Positions 21,900 through 32,597 of a stretch of 64,000 nt of DNA are shown here, in pieces. The DNA comes from Gracilariopsis chorda (lineage: Eukaryota; Rhodophyta; Florideophyceae; Gracilariales; Gracilariaceae), in assembly GCA_003194525.1 (NCBI GenBank), contig NBIV01000011.1:62001-126000 (forward strand). The letters run 5' to 3'. The number at the start of each line of letters is the position of its first letter. Within the stretch, counting starts at the first letter, position 1. The translations under genes and the position numbers were made by a program. The notes beneath the pieces are model-generated. The model had not been told where the DNA came from. It was given only the letters and a program-made list of their open reading frames with translations, and did no database searches.

Positions 21900-23042
21900 A
21901 TGCGAGGCCCCGCCTTCGTCTTGCATCTAGCTACCCCGGCACCTCGCACCCTCACCCGATCATCTGTCTGGGGAAGACCCGTCTCCGCCAAGTTTTCCAT
22001 TCGCCCATCTGCACGCGTTAGTGCTCCGTTCTATGCTTGTGCTCCTGCAGCCGATCCAGCCCCAGAGACACAAACAGACGAACCTGTCGAATCTTCTGCA
22101 GCAGAGGTACCTGCATCCGAGATCCCTGCCGCCGACGACGGACCCGAAGCACAAGAAACCGCAACAGTGGAAGCTACAGCCGGGAGCGTTGATTCAGGTC
22201 AGGACGAGGCTGCCGAAGACAGTGGAGATGACGATGATGCAGAACAGGAAAGTGAGCCCACAGACAAACCGAAACCGGAACGCCGTCGTCGTCGTAGGCC
22301 TCGCCAAAGAAGAGAGGTGACCCTACCTCTCGAAACAATGGAAGTCGGCATGGAACTGGAGGGTGTTGTCAAGAGTGTTATGGACTATGGTGCCTTTATC
22401 GGTGATATGGGAACCCCTACGGATGGTTTGCTTCATGTCTCTCAGCTGGGAAGCGGATTTGTTGAAAATGTCTCTGACGTGGTCAAGATAGGCGACAAGC
22501 TTAAAGTTCGCGTACTCAACGTGGACCTTACCCGGGGAAATTTTTCGCTCACCACGAAGACCCCAGAGCAACTCGAAAGCAGAGCCTCTGCAAGGAAGGA
22601 GGCTGCAAAGGAAGCTGCGGTTGCTCGGAAAAAAGAACTAGACCGCAGATGGGACTCGTTTTCTTTCGACCCAGAGCAGTTTATAGAAGGAAAGGTTATG
22701 TCCGTCACTGATTTCGGTGCGTTCTGTAAGTTAATTGATGAGAGCGGTGAACCGAGGGACTATCCAACGGACGGACTCATTCACATTTCTGAGCTAAGCG
22801 ACCAACGCGTGGCCAAGGTCACAGACGTTCTGGAAGTAGGTCAGGTCGTTAATGTTCGTGTTGTGGGCGCTGACCGTAAGAGAAACAGGATCTCACTGTC
22901 AATGAGGGAATACAGAATGTCAGCTGAAGAGTCTGCGTCGTCAGTAGCCATGGGAATGGCTGAAGCAGAAAAGCATCAACCTACGTTCAAGACCTCTTTC
23001 CAACTGGCCTTTGAAAAGGCTGAGGCTAGTACGAGCCAGTAG
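21900..23042 (+). CDS. Plastid-type protein with two S1 RNA-binding domains
   Basis: A 380-residue protein. The N-terminus MRGPAFVLHLATPAPRTLTR is basic, serine/alanine-rich and has the early Phe common in red-algal-type transit peptides. An acidic, low-complexity segment and an arginine-rich patch (RRRRRRPRQRR) follow. The first S1 domain spans roughly residues 145-225 (GVVKSVMDYGAFI, TDGLLHVSQL) and the second 260-345 (GKVMSVTDFGAF, TDGLIHISEL, RNRISLSMRE). The pair resembles the S1 domains of chloroplast PSRP-7/PETs and ribosomal S1-like proteins, which bind RNA in plastid translation; no EF-Ts part is present. The frame extends upstream to an ATG at 21669, but that extension looks like leader sequence, so I start at 21900. 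I infer plastid location; mitochondrial location is possible. Confidence 0.8.
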   Translation: MRGPAFVLHLATPAPRTLTRSSVWGRPVSAKFSIRPSARVSAPFYACAPAADPAPETQTDEPVESSAAEVPASEIPAADDGPEAQETATVEATAGSVDSGQDEAAEDSGDDDDAEQESEPTDKPKPERRRRRRPRQRREVTLPLETMEVGMELEGVVKSVMDYGAFIGDMGTPTDGLLHVSQLGSGFVENVSDVVKIGDKLKVRVLNVDLTRGNFSLTTKTPEQLESRASARKEAAKEAAVARKKELDRRWDSFSFDPEQFIEGKVMSVTDFGAFCKLIDESGEPRDYPTDGLIHISELSDQRVAKVTDVLEVGQVVNVRVVGADRKRNRISLSMREYRMSAEESASSVAMGMAEAEKHQPTFKTSFQLAFEKAEASTSQ

Positions 23043-23439
23043 GGTCAACCAAGGTGAATTTGACGTGTTTCTCACACAGCACTGCTCATACGTGTTAGTC
23101 ATGACTAAATCGCATACCCCTCAACCAGCACTCCAGGATTTTATCGATGACAGCAAAGGAAGAACCTATCGTTTTTGCGTGATATGCGGCAATATATGTT
23201 TCCATATCTCTAGCATTCATTGTTCATCTTCCTGTAGCGCCCTGCTCTGCATATGTTACTATCCAGCACATGGCATATGGAGAGAGAAGGCAGGCGGGTT
23301 CTTGGCCTTATTTGCTACACAATGATGATCACAACGGCCAGGAGAAACTGCGCTTATATACAACAAGTCGGACGAGTTTATGGCTCTCACAATTAAAGCG
23401 CTCTGTGCTATATAAGTTGAAGTCCCCGTTTATCGACAG
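23043..23439. other. Convergent intergenic region
   Basis: About 400 bp between the 3' ends of the S1-protein gene and NOC3. It presumably holds both 3' UTRs. I see no other feature. Confidence 0.6.
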
Positions 23440-25755
23440 TCATGCCGCCTGCCCGTTTTCGTTGTCACGAGCCTTCCATCTTCCTAACAAGTAATCGCGC
23501 ATCGTCAGCTCATCATTTTCTAAAGTTCTATTGATGGCTTGCAGCTCATCGTCCATAACGAAATCAATATTTTCGGCAGAAGGCTCTGACCGTAATGGAC
23601 GACGTTTGCGATTAGGCGACAATTCTGATTGTGGCGGCGGATTAAAGCCCCCTTGGGCGTTCGAATGCGCTTTGGCTTTGAACACAACACTTGTGGAACT
23701 TGCCGGAAGTCTTGAACCGCAGTTCCCGTAAGCGCATTGTTTTGCGATATCGCGTACTGTGGGGTGGAACGAGCACACTAGAGACGAAAGCTCCCATGAT
23801 GCGCTCCGCTCTGCACCAGCCGTATCAGGGTCGTTAATGTCAATACGATAGTTGGACACGTGACCAGTGTCATTACTGAAACGAAGTTCGTTGTTCTCAT
23901 CCAGTTGTGGGTATATTGCAGAAACGACGGAAGCCGGCATAATACTTTGGGACGCATATAAAAGTGCGATTGAGCACGAGTGGAGCGGAGCATTGGAAGC
24001 AAGTATTGATAATCGTCGAGACAATGCGGCGTTACGAGCGGCGGGTATATCTCGGTAGCTTGTGGCTGCCACCATAGCCTCCACAGCATCGTAAGTTATT
24101 GATTCATCTTCCCGTAATGGCATTTCTGGGGTGTACAAATCACCGAGGGTAGTGTAAAGCGCTGTGTCAAGCGCTCTTGTATCACCAGTGAAAGCATCTG
24201 GGCTTGCTTTCTGGGAACGGGCGTTAACGCCAAGCACAGCGTAGGCAGCAGAAAGACAACGAAAGCGCATGCCCAACGGTAGTCGACCGGTTTCAAGTAA
24301 AGGACACAAGGCTCCGAGGATAGCATCAATGATATCAGAACTAATGAAGGCTGAAATTCTCAAGAGACCTTTCAATGCGGGAGAAAGGGCTGCTGGAGGC
24401 TTTCTTGTTCGAACCTTTTCGGGCTGCTTGTCATCTGCAACATCGACATCGCTGGAGGCAGAACGGATAATGTTGAAATATGCATGGCACACGTAGTTGA
24501 GTAAACTCTTCTTTGCTCCAAAGAGTTCCTGAGGTGTTGCTTCAGCGTCAGCTTCCCGCAAGTCTTTCTCGAGTTCCTTGTCTTCTTCCTCCTTTTTCGC
24601 TTTCATTAAACGCCTCCGTTTCACTTTGCTTAGTCGCTTGCCTTTCATTGATTCTTTCTTCCGCTTGCTTGAAATTGGGAGACGGGCAAAACTGGCAAAC
24701 TGTATTTCTGTGAGGGGCGCCACGAGCTCTGCAGGGGCGGACCGTTGTTTTTTTCCGGCTGTGCTTGCCAGACTCTTAGCAATGGAGACGCACAGGCTTA
24801 GAATCTGCCCGGATGCCTTATGGGCGTTTCGCAATACCGCGGACAAAGCGTCGGAACTGGTTTTCCTTATATCCTCCTCACGGTTGCACACATGGGCACA
24901 CATAACGTTGGAAATGACCTCCGCTTCATTGAAATGAGACAATGAGCGGATGAGCTCCGATAATGCTTTGCACGCAGCAAAGCGAACAACTGCCATATTC
25001 CGACTGGCTGCAGTATGCGCTTTGCCGGAGAAACGCCAGTTAGAAAGACTGATACATGACTTCACAAATTTTTGGTAACTGGAGAGAAGAGCCTCTTCAT
25101 AATCGCGCAGCTTCTTTGTTTCCTTTGAGACTTTGACTTCGGCTTCTTTTTCTGTGATCTTCCTTATCCTATATCCAGGAGCTATGTCTTTATAAACTTG
25201 AGATTCTGTGAGCAAAATTAGTGCTGCAACCTTTCCTCTAGAAACCCTCCCCATGGATCTAAGCTCTTTGAGTAAACCGACATTTTCCTGCGGATTAGAC
25301 GTAATATTGGCAGCAATTGACGCGACGGTGACTTTGGTCATCTCAAGCTTCTCGATCTGTTCAGCATACTTTTCGAGGGCCTGGCGGGGTCGTTTGCGTG
25401 CACGCTTTCCCGCACTGCTCGAAAGTGCGCCTTCCGCATCTGCGCCTTCCGTGGGAGGGTTTTCATCGTTGTCTTGCTGGGAGACAGCGTTGAGTTCAGC
25501 TGCTTTCTTCTTGGACTTCGCTTTGGCCACGAATTTTGGGCGGGACTTCTTGGACCGTTTCACAATCCCATCGGACTGAACTACAGGGAGGGGAGGTGGC
25601 TTTGATTCTTCGACCTTGAATGATCGTGTCACTTCCCATGAGGGAGTCTTGTCTTCGTTTCTGCTCTTATTGCGTCGCTTCCTCGCCATTCCTGTACTGG
25701 GTTTTCTTTTTCCCTCTGCAGATGGATGTGAAAGGGAGTCATACGCTGGAATCAT
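23440..25755 (-). CDS. NOC3: Nucleolar complex protein 3 (NOC3)
   Basis: A 771-residue protein. The N-terminal quarter is lysine/arginine-rich with nuclear-localisation-like clusters. The conserved NOC3 domain follows at about residues 145-240 (IAANITSNPQENVGLLKELR, VYKDIAPGYRIRKITEKE, SKETKKLRDYEEALLSSYQK). The C-terminal CBF/Mak21-type domain follows, with FGAKKSLLNYVCHAYFNIIR and LRISAFISSDIIDAILGALC. In yeast NOC3 works with NOC2 in late 60S pre-ribosome maturation and export, and also has a reported replication-initiation role. Length and domain order fit the family. An ATG at 25689 (MARKRRNK) is an alternative start that would remove 22 residues. The promoter is shared divergently with the EZH gene. 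Confidence 0.88.
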   Translation of the reverse strand: MIPAYDSLSHPSAEGKRKPSTGMARKRRNKSRNEDKTPSWEVTRSFKVEESKPPPLPVVQSDGIVKRSKKSRPKFVAKAKSKKKAAELNAVSQQDNDENPPTEGADAEGALSSSAGKRARKRPRQALEKYAEQIEKLEMTKVTVASIAANITSNPQENVGLLKELRSMGRVSRGKVAALILLTESQVYKDIAPGYRIRKITEKEAEVKVSKETKKLRDYEEALLSSYQKFVKSCISLSNWRFSGKAHTAASRNMAVVRFAACKALSELIRSLSHFNEAEVISNVMCAHVCNREEDIRKTSSDALSAVLRNAHKASGQILSLCVSIAKSLASTAGKKQRSAPAELVAPLTEIQFASFARLPISSKRKKESMKGKRLSKVKRRRLMKAKKEEEDKELEKDLREADAEATPQELFGAKKSLLNYVCHAYFNIIRSASSDVDVADDKQPEKVRTRKPPAALSPALKGLLRISAFISSDIIDAILGALCPLLETGRLPLGMRFRCLSAAYAVLGVNARSQKASPDAFTGDTRALDTALYTTLGDLYTPEMPLREDESITYDAVEAMVAATSYRDIPAARNAALSRRLSILASNAPLHSCSIALLYASQSIMPASVVSAIYPQLDENNELRFSNDTGHVSNYRIDINDPDTAGAERSASWELSSLVCSFHPTVRDIAKQCAYGNCGSRLPASSTSVVFKAKAHSNAQGGFNPPPQSELSPNRKRRPLRSEPSAENIDFVMDDELQAINRTLENDELTMRDYLLGRWKARDNENGQAA

Positions 25756-26342
25756 AATCAAAGAGTAGTGAACATATCACAGCTATGGAATCCCGTTCCA
25801 GGTCAGAATCTTCACCCGAAGGATTCTACACAGATGTGTTTTGCGGCACAAACGGCTGCTATCAAGAGGGGTGAAAAGGGTTGATCGTTCGCCATTGATC
25901 CGTCGCAGATGACAGCAAAGACACGTATAAATCATTGGATCATTCAACATCCTTGATGTGATCCAGTCTTGTCAATTGCGTGAAATACAGTACGGCTTCC
26001 GATCAGCTCGGTTCCTTCAAGTATCCTCTACGAACAGCACGGTTCAACCGTGAACTTCAATGTGCTCAGGGTTCTGAAGTCTACCCTTCGCACAGGAAGG
26101 AGGAAGCTGAAATGGGTTTGTTTGAGTAATTAGCATTTCCCGCCATTTCAGCTCAAACGAAAGGTGGGTACAACGGCAACCTAACATCTTCTCCTTCGAA
26201 CTCATTCGCAGGGCGTCTATCTCTAAAATTGCAGTCAACTCTGAACAAAATTCAGAAGCCGGGCACCGACGCTAGAAGATCTTGTTTGGCTCCTCCCGCG
26301 AATGTGAGAAGCGGATACTGAACAGTGCACTTCAATTCTGAT
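25756..26342. promoter_or_regulatory. Divergent promoter region of NOC3 and EZH
   Basis: About 590 bp separates the two divergent starts. No long ORF or repeat is evident and no specific motif stands out. It must contain both 5' UTRs and promoters. Confidence 0.45.
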
Positions 26343-28676
26343 ATGATCAACAGCCGACATGCAACGAAGGCACCCGTCACGACCACAATCTACGAAACCC
26401 AGAAAGCAATTACTGAGCGAGATTCCAGACTCAGTAAGGTAAGATCATTTAAACCCCTAAACATACCATCATAGCGATGTGATATTGGCTTTTGCGCTCA
26501 CTATAGCTGCGACTTCTAACAAGGGCACTCATATTTATATCACAGCACCATTTTGCTACAGCACCATGAAGAATGCAATGCGTACTCGCAGAGGATGATC
26601 GAAAGCTCTGTAACTAAGGCTTCAGTTTTCTCTGAACTTGAAGGGATTAGAAGAATCTCGTACTTGGAAGAGCATGAATGGTCACTTTCCTCCAAGATGG
26701 AATCCATAAGGATTAAGTACTACCGAGATGAAGAAGTTTTGGATCCATGTCTGCTCGCCTTGGATGCGATTGTCGAAAGCTCAAGCCAGCGCTCTAAGAA
26801 ACATGTTCCTAAGACAAGTGGTCGGCGCGGATGGAAGCACGGTCAATTAAGAGTGTCAATGCCGTATGTACATGTTCCGCCAAAATACGATGGATGGATC
26901 CCTGTGAAAACTAATTATTGGGTAGGGAAAGAACTCAACTTGGAACCATACATGCCATTCCTCGGTGATCAGGATCAAGACTGCGAACGAGCGTTTGAGG
27001 TTTTTGAGGATATGGCAGGCTCGGTAGAGAAAGAAATCGACTTGAGCGATGGAGAAGTGACGAGAGATGGAAAGTTTCGCATGCCTAAAGATGACATTGA
27101 TCGAGTGGATTACTATTCTTTGGCGCAAATGCGATGGCGCGAAGGTTCACGGAAAGCAATTCTGGCAGTGATGGACCAATTCGTCAAGTTTGATGATACT
27201 ATGTGGCGAGTACTTGCCACTGCACTTGGCATCCAGGATATGCGAAGAGTGAAGGCCATAGCAAAAGTGGCTCAACAAAGACGGCGGGAACACGAAGCTA
27301 GAGTACAACGAAGACAGCGACAAGAGAAAAAATTGTTGGAGTATGAACGCGCATGGCGACGACCTCGAGAATGTGAACTGCCGGAAAATGAGGAATGGAA
27401 CGCAAGCACGGGCTTTATGAAGCATTTTTGTCTCATCTGTCATATGTTTGCTTGCCCCCAACACAACTCGTTCAACCTGGAGCCGATAATACCAATACCG
27501 GACGCCAGAACGACGGAACGGGAACGACTGCTGAAAGACAAGCTTGCAGAACCTTGTGGCGGTGATTGCTTTCTTCACGATTGGGATGATTCAGATGAGG
27601 CAGATGAAGACTGGAGAGCAGAAGAGATATTATGTATGCGAGAAAGCGTACCAATATTTGGACTGGATCCTTGCTCGATTGCTGTTATTGTTGGCTCCAA
27701 GACGTGCCGCGAAGTTAACATAAAACTCGGCGACCCTGTGGAAGCGGATATTGTAAAGTACGAACTTGCAAAGTCACGTCGCCCAAAACGGATGGACGGC
27801 AACAGGAGGCCGGGCGACGCAACTCAAAAGGCCAAACAAAAGCTAAGCACCAAGACAATTGTAGATTATCCTGACATGAGCGCCATGGATCAAGACTTTG
27901 AACCATGCTATCATAACGGGCCGTGCACACCGGAAACATGTTCGTGTGTGAAGAACTCGATGCACTGTGAAGCGACTTGTGGATGCAAGAGTGGACGATT
28001 TGCAGAAGGTGGGCCGACGGGCGGCATCATCTGGCATCCGTCCCCTCCCGAGCGGAAGGGAGCGCCTTCTCGGAGCTGTCAGAACCGGCATTACGGGTGC
28101 GGGTGCGTGGACGGGCATTGCAATAGCTCGCAATGCATATGCTGGGAGTATAACGTAGCATGTACTCCGGATTTTTGTGACTGTGACTGCGTGACATTAC
28201 CACACCACATCTCAATTAAGAAGAGACGATGCAGAAACACTCCGGCCAATATTGCCATGCATAAGCGCACGTGCGTGGGCAAATCCGACGTGCATGGACT
28301 GGGTCTGTTTGCGGGGGAGAAGTTTGAGAAGGGAGATCTTGTAGGTGTGTACAGCGGACAGCTGATTGACACACGACTTGCTGACGTTATTGGGCGACTT
28401 TACGATGCGACGAATCGTACGTACATCTTCAATGTGACGGAATCGCTTGTTATTGACGGGGGGTTGTTGGGGAGCAAGGTGAAGTTCATCAATCATACTA
28501 CGAAAGGCGACGGCGACAACTGCGTCAGTAGACTGGTTCGAGTTAGAGGGGACGCTTATGTGGCGCTGTTCTGTGTGCGTGAGGTAGGCGTTGGGGAAGA
28601 GTTCTTGTTCGACTACCGGTTCACTGGGGAGGTGCCGCAGTGGGCGCTGGAAGATAAGCCCAGGGGTAAGAAGTGA
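26343..28676 (+). CDS. EZH: Polycomb H3K27 methyltransferase, E(z)/EZH family (two exons)
   Basis: The main exon (26562-28676) shows an N-terminal EZH-like region. An mcss-like cysteine/histidine stretch follows (FCLICHMFACPQHN), then a pre-SET CXC domain rich in cysteine (CTPETCSCVKNSMHCEATCG, CVDGHCNSSQCICWEYN). The C-terminal SET domain has SDVHGLGLFAGEKFEKGD, the NHTTKGDGDNC substrate/AdoMet loop and the catalytic EEFLFDYRF. These define the PRC2 catalytic subunit that methylates histone H3 Lys27. There is no ATG at the start of the open stretch. A short first exon, 26343-26438 (32 codons, MINSRHATKAPV...), joins in phase through a GTAAGA...CTACAG intron of 123 nt with a CTAAC branch-like site. 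The spliced protein is about 736 residues. The SET assignment is firm; the first exon is inferred. Confidence 0.88.
26439..26561 (+). other. Predicted spliceosomal intron in EZH (123 nt)
   Basis: Donor GTAAGA at 26439; branch-like TTCTAAC near 26515; acceptor CTACAG ending at 26561. Phase 0 joins AAG to CAC. A nearer acceptor-like CACAG (26545) is followed by the same CACCAT as the chosen site, but it leads to a stop. Confidence 0.7.
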
Positions 28677-29417
28677 AGAGTTGAGCGGCGGTGGAAGCGC
28701 GGATGAAGCGCGAACGTTGTGAGCTGGGTAACGCTTAACCCTTACCTTCGCAGAATACCAAGACGCAAACGTTGTAGCTAAAGAGAATGGAACGCAGCAC
28801 ACATGTCACATCTGGGACCACGGGCGCGATGAGTCAAGCAAGGGTCGGGAAGCGGGAGACGCATCTATGCAGCGGAGATCACTGTGAGTGAAGGGGAACG
28901 GGCGGCGGCGCGATGCAAAAATTGCATACTGCACAACTCAGCAACAGCTTGGCGCGCACTCGCGAAAAACGCGCACGGCGTGGGGCGGTTTGGAAGGCGC
29001 GACCAACGGCACGCGGCCAAGTGTGGCGGCAGAGCTGCGCGCCACTGTGAGTGGACGGCGACGCGAGATATTTGGCGAATTAAAGTCGTCCAAATCGGCA
29101 TGTCGCATTCCCCCCCCACTGTGCGCCGCCATGCCGCGCGTGTGTCGTGCTCGCCTCCAGTGATCACATCGCAGCTGCCCCCCTCGTTGCGCCCGCTTCA
29201 TCTCCACAGGCTTCGCCGTCACCACATATCCTCCTCGCGACCCTCGCATGCGCCATCTACCCACGCTACTTCGCCATTCGCCCTCCTTCACCCCCCTTAC
29301 CATACACACTTTCATTTCCCGCAAACCCCCTCCCCCGCTAAGAACCTCACCTTCCCTAACCTCGCCGCCCTCATACCCTCTCCCACCCGGCAGCTTGCTT
29401 GTCGCAATCTCCCTGAC
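28677..29417. promoter_or_regulatory. GC-rich upstream region and pyrimidine-rich leader of the HAT-repeat gene
   Basis: About 740 bp. The middle (28880-29160) is GC- and CpG-rich; the right part (29160-29410) is strongly pyrimidine-rich on the plus strand with runs such as CCCCCTCCCCCGCTAAG. Similar C/T-rich leaders precede EFL (49320-49440). The downstream frame is open through the leader, but the composition argues that it is untranslated. Confidence 0.5.
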
Positions 29418-32400
29418 ATGCCCCCTCCGGCCTCCGTCCAGCCGATTTCTTGCAATGCCTGTTCCAAATCTCGTACCGTCCCGCACGCCTTCTTGACCAC
29501 GCCGCCCCTTCTCCACGCCGTCCACCTCGTCACTCGTACCTCGCATCGAGCCACAGCTGTCACACGCGCCCTAGGCCCCCACGGTAATAGAACCATCACA
29601 AATGGTTACAGCAATCTCTTTTTCCGTACCGACAGCATCTGGTCTCCCACTTTGGACTCTCACCATGGCGATCCAGTCGGCAATTCAGGCGGCACCGAAT
29701 TTCGCGGTCCAGGTGATAATAACTGGGGTTTAGGCAATAATAACTCCTTCTCAACTTTTCCAGGAGGTACACTGGAGTACGGTCGCCGTCATGCGCGCGA
29801 TGAACCCCCTCCCAATCACGTCGCATCACTCACTCTTCCACCACCGGCATCTCAGTTTTCGCCCTCTCCGCTCATGTCTTCCTTCGATGGCTCTTCGTTC
29901 GCCCCACACTCTTCGCCTCAGTCTACTGCAATTCTTGGTTCCAAGTCCTTTCCTGTAGGGAACTCTATCTCGCCTTGGTCTACGCCTTGGTCTACGTCTT
30001 CCCATTTCTCTAACAACTCTAACGTTTTCAGCCCCATTGCGTCGTCTGTTTCCCCCTCAGACCACAATTCCACTTTCTCAACTACCAAAATGCATGTAAA
30101 CAACGTGTCCAGACCAGCATCAGAGCCGGCTGTGGGAATTAGACGAGGGAAGAGAGTTGCAGATTCTCCCACTGGAAGCTTCCCGAATGCTCATGGCAAA
30201 CAGCATTACGGACAGAGTCCACCTCACAGGTCGAACAAACAAAGCTCCAAGCACAACGGACAGCAGTACCACAGCAAGATTCGTCGTCAAGTTCGAACCA
30301 TATTCGAGCGCGCGAAAGAGGAAGAAAAGAACGGCAATTTTAACGAAGCTCGTACTCTATTACGCCAGTGTCTTGACCTCGATAAACAAGACAGTCACTC
30401 TTGGCTCGCACTTGCGAGACTCGAGGCTAGAGCTGGAGGCGTTGCACTGCGAAATCATTCCAACGCTGCGCAATCAGAGACCGACTCCGACCAGCAATCT
30501 TTGGCGCCTAGTGCGGCTCGAGGAACTGAAATTGCGCGCTCTATTTTCAAGCAGGGTCTTGATCAATGCCCGAACAGCATACATCTTATCCAGGCATGGG
30601 CCGTACTCGAACATAGGTGTGGAAATCGCAATATTGCCCGCGAATTGTTCGCCAGAGGATTGGCTTTGGAACCTGACAATCCGTACGTTAGTCAGGCATG
30701 GGGGTTGCTTGAACAGAGAGTCGGAAATACTCGAAAGGCGAGAGAACTATTCAGACAAACTGTATCTTTGCGTCCACACCCCGAGGTCTGCGCTGCATGG
30801 GCCGTTCTCGAAGCTAGAGAGGGGAACATAGAGTATGCGAGGGAGTTGTACGAAAAGGGACTGCGAGCGTGCAAGACTGCTGGAAATCAATCCTCCGCAG
30901 CTATATTCAGATCATGGGCGGAAATGGAGGAGAGGATAGGTGATCTTCCGAAAGCTCGAGAACTGCTAAATAAGGCCATCGCCACGCAACCGCGCATGAC
31001 AGAAGCGTATGTTGCCCTTGGGCGTCTCGAGGCAAGAAGAGGTGGCACGACAAGAGCTGTAGAATTGATGAGAGCAGCCGCGTCCCTATCTCCCAAGCCT
31101 CCTGCGTCCGTGTTTAATGCCTGGGCGCAGATAGAGTGGACATGCTGTGGAAGAGTAAATGAGGCGCGGAAACTGCTGAAGAAGGGGCATGATTGCCATC
31201 CTACAGATCCCGCGATATTGCAAAGTCTTGGAACGCTAGAAGAGAGATGTGGAAATTTGGACGAGGCGAAACGCCTTTTCTATAGAAGCGTTTGTGCACG
31301 ACCGATCGCTCCGGCATTTGTTGCATGGGCTTTGCTTGAAGAGAAGGATGGTAACCTTGAAGAAGCAAAACGCTTGTTTGAGGAAGCGTTGAGCACCGAC
31401 GCGTTGCACGGCGCTGCGTATAATGCATACGGGATGATGGAGGCAAGACGAGGTCGTTTAAACCAGGCGAGAGCGGTTTACGAGAGAGGACTCAAGGCCC
31501 ACGCATCTGCCTCTGTATGGCACGGCTATGGACAACTTGAGTTGAAACTGGGTCGAAACCCTGACAGAGCAAGGGAACTCTTCCAGCAAGGTGTAGGCCA
31601 AACTCGTGAAGACACGTCCTTCATATGGCATTCTTGGGGAATGTTGGAGCTACAACAACACCAAGTGCTGGAGGCTCGCGCAGTGTTTCACGATGCCTTG
31701 AAACGATACCCCCGAAATTCGAGAGTGTTGGTGGGAGCTGCCCTTGCACACGCGGCCTCAGGCTCTCGTACACGTGCAGAAGAAGATGAGGCTGTTGCAT
31801 TGTTTGAAAGGGCTGTTGGAGCTGATCCAACCCATGCACATGCATGGCAAGCCTGGGGTGTGTTTGAGTTGCGAAGAGGCCACTCAGATGCAGCACAGGC
31901 TCTGTTCAGACGTGGACTGAGGTTATGTCCTTCTCATGGTGCGCTTTGGCAAGCATGGGGCGTCCTGGAAACCTCTCGCGGCAATTTCGTCAAAGCGCGA
32001 CAACTCTACGAGAAAGGCGCCCAAGCTTGCCCTGCACATGTCCATTTATTCCAGGCCTGGGCCTGTATGGAGGTTAGGTCAGGCAACATTGGCAAAGCCA
32101 GACAGTTACTTGACCATGCCCTTGGTCTGGATTCTGGCCATGGTGCGGTTTGGAATGCTTACGGCTTGTTGGAAGCGCGACACGGAGTTTTGTCGAAGGC
32201 ACGACAGAACTTCTCAGCAGGAATTCGGCGGTCTCCTCATCATGCTCCGCTGTATCGTGCATTTGGTCAAACGGAGTCACGTGCTGGGAATTACGAGCGG
32301 GCCAGACAACTGTTTCAACAAGGTCTTCGTGTTGATCCGCGCCATGCACCGTTATACCATGCCTATGCCCAATTTGAAGCAATGTTGGGTAACGTATCGG

Positions 32401-32597
32401 CGCTTGGAGGCCTCAAGAAACAAGCCGAAGAGTACTTTGGATCTGAAGCCCAAGCTGTTCGAGTATTGAAGAGCGGAGAGCAGGACCTTGGCCCCGATGT
32501 GGTTGAAAATGCTGACGAAGGTCTGGAGCGGAAATATACGGCTATGGTTACTCCTATGGAGCTTGCACTCGATGGAGGTAATCTGTATGATACTTAA
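29418..32597 (+). CDS. HAT/TPR-repeat protein, Mbb1/HCF107-like organelle RNA factor
   Basis: A 1,059-residue protein. The N-terminal ~290 residues are low complexity (serine, asparagine, proline) with a transit-like beginning (MPPPASVQPISCNACSKSRT). From about residue 300 there are 19 consecutive 34-39-residue repeats of the type A-R-x-L-F-x-x-G-L-x-x-x-P-x-x-x-x-x-x-Q-A-W-x-x-L-E-x-R-x-G-N. This is the RNA-binding HAT (RTPR) superhelix of Mbb1 (Chlamydomonas) and HCF107 (plants), which stabilise psbB/psbH-type plastid transcripts and guide their 5' ends. Repeat spacing and conserved Trp, Glu and Gly-Asn fit that family better than CstF77 or Prp6. An in-frame ATG at 29100 exists, but the sequence between looks like leader. 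The RNA target is unknown. Confidence 0.8.
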   Translation: MPPPASVQPISCNACSKSRTVPHAFLTTPPLLHAVHLVTRTSHRATAVTRALGPHGNRTITNGYSNLFFRTDSIWSPTLDSHHGDPVGNSGGTEFRGPGDNNWGLGNNNSFSTFPGGTLEYGRRHARDEPPPNHVASLTLPPPASQFSPSPLMSSFDGSSFAPHSSPQSTAILGSKSFPVGNSISPWSTPWSTSSHFSNNSNVFSPIASSVSPSDHNSTFSTTKMHVNNVSRPASEPAVGIRRGKRVADSPTGSFPNAHGKQHYGQSPPHRSNKQSSKHNGQQYHSKIRRQVRTIFERAKEEEKNGNFNEARTLLRQCLDLDKQDSHSWLALARLEARAGGVALRNHSNAAQSETDSDQQSLAPSAARGTEIARSIFKQGLDQCPNSIHLIQAWAVLEHRCGNRNIARELFARGLALEPDNPYVSQAWGLLEQRVGNTRKARELFRQTVSLRPHPEVCAAWAVLEAREGNIEYARELYEKGLRACKTAGNQSSAAIFRSWAEMEERIGDLPKARELLNKAIATQPRMTEAYVALGRLEARRGGTTRAVELMRAAASLSPKPPASVFNAWAQIEWTCCGRVNEARKLLKKGHDCHPTDPAILQSLGTLEERCGNLDEAKRLFYRSVCARPIAPAFVAWALLEEKDGNLEEAKRLFEEALSTDALHGAAYNAYGMMEARRGRLNQARAVYERGLKAHASASVWHGYGQLELKLGRNPDRARELFQQGVGQTREDTSFIWHSWGMLELQQHQVLEARAVFHDALKRYPRNSRVLVGAALAHAASGSRTRAEEDEAVALFERAVGADPTHAHAWQAWGVFELRRGHSDAAQALFRRGLRLCPSHGALWQAWGVLETSRGNFVKARQLYEKGAQACPAHVHLFQAWACMEVRSGNIGKARQLLDHALGLDSGHGAVWNAYGLLEARHGVLSKARQNFSAGIRRSPHHAPLYRAFGQTESRAGNYERARQLFQQGLRVDPRHAPLYHAYAQFEAMLGNVSALGGLKKQAEEYFGSEAQAVRVLKSGEQDLGPDVVENADEGLERKYTAMVTPMELALDGGNLYDT

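Noticed and set aside
28884-29417. Upstream extension of the HAT-repeat protein frame
   Set aside because: It starts at GTG and runs through GC-rich and pyrimidine-rich leader-like sequence. The protein composition (His/Pro/Ser) is that of translated leader.
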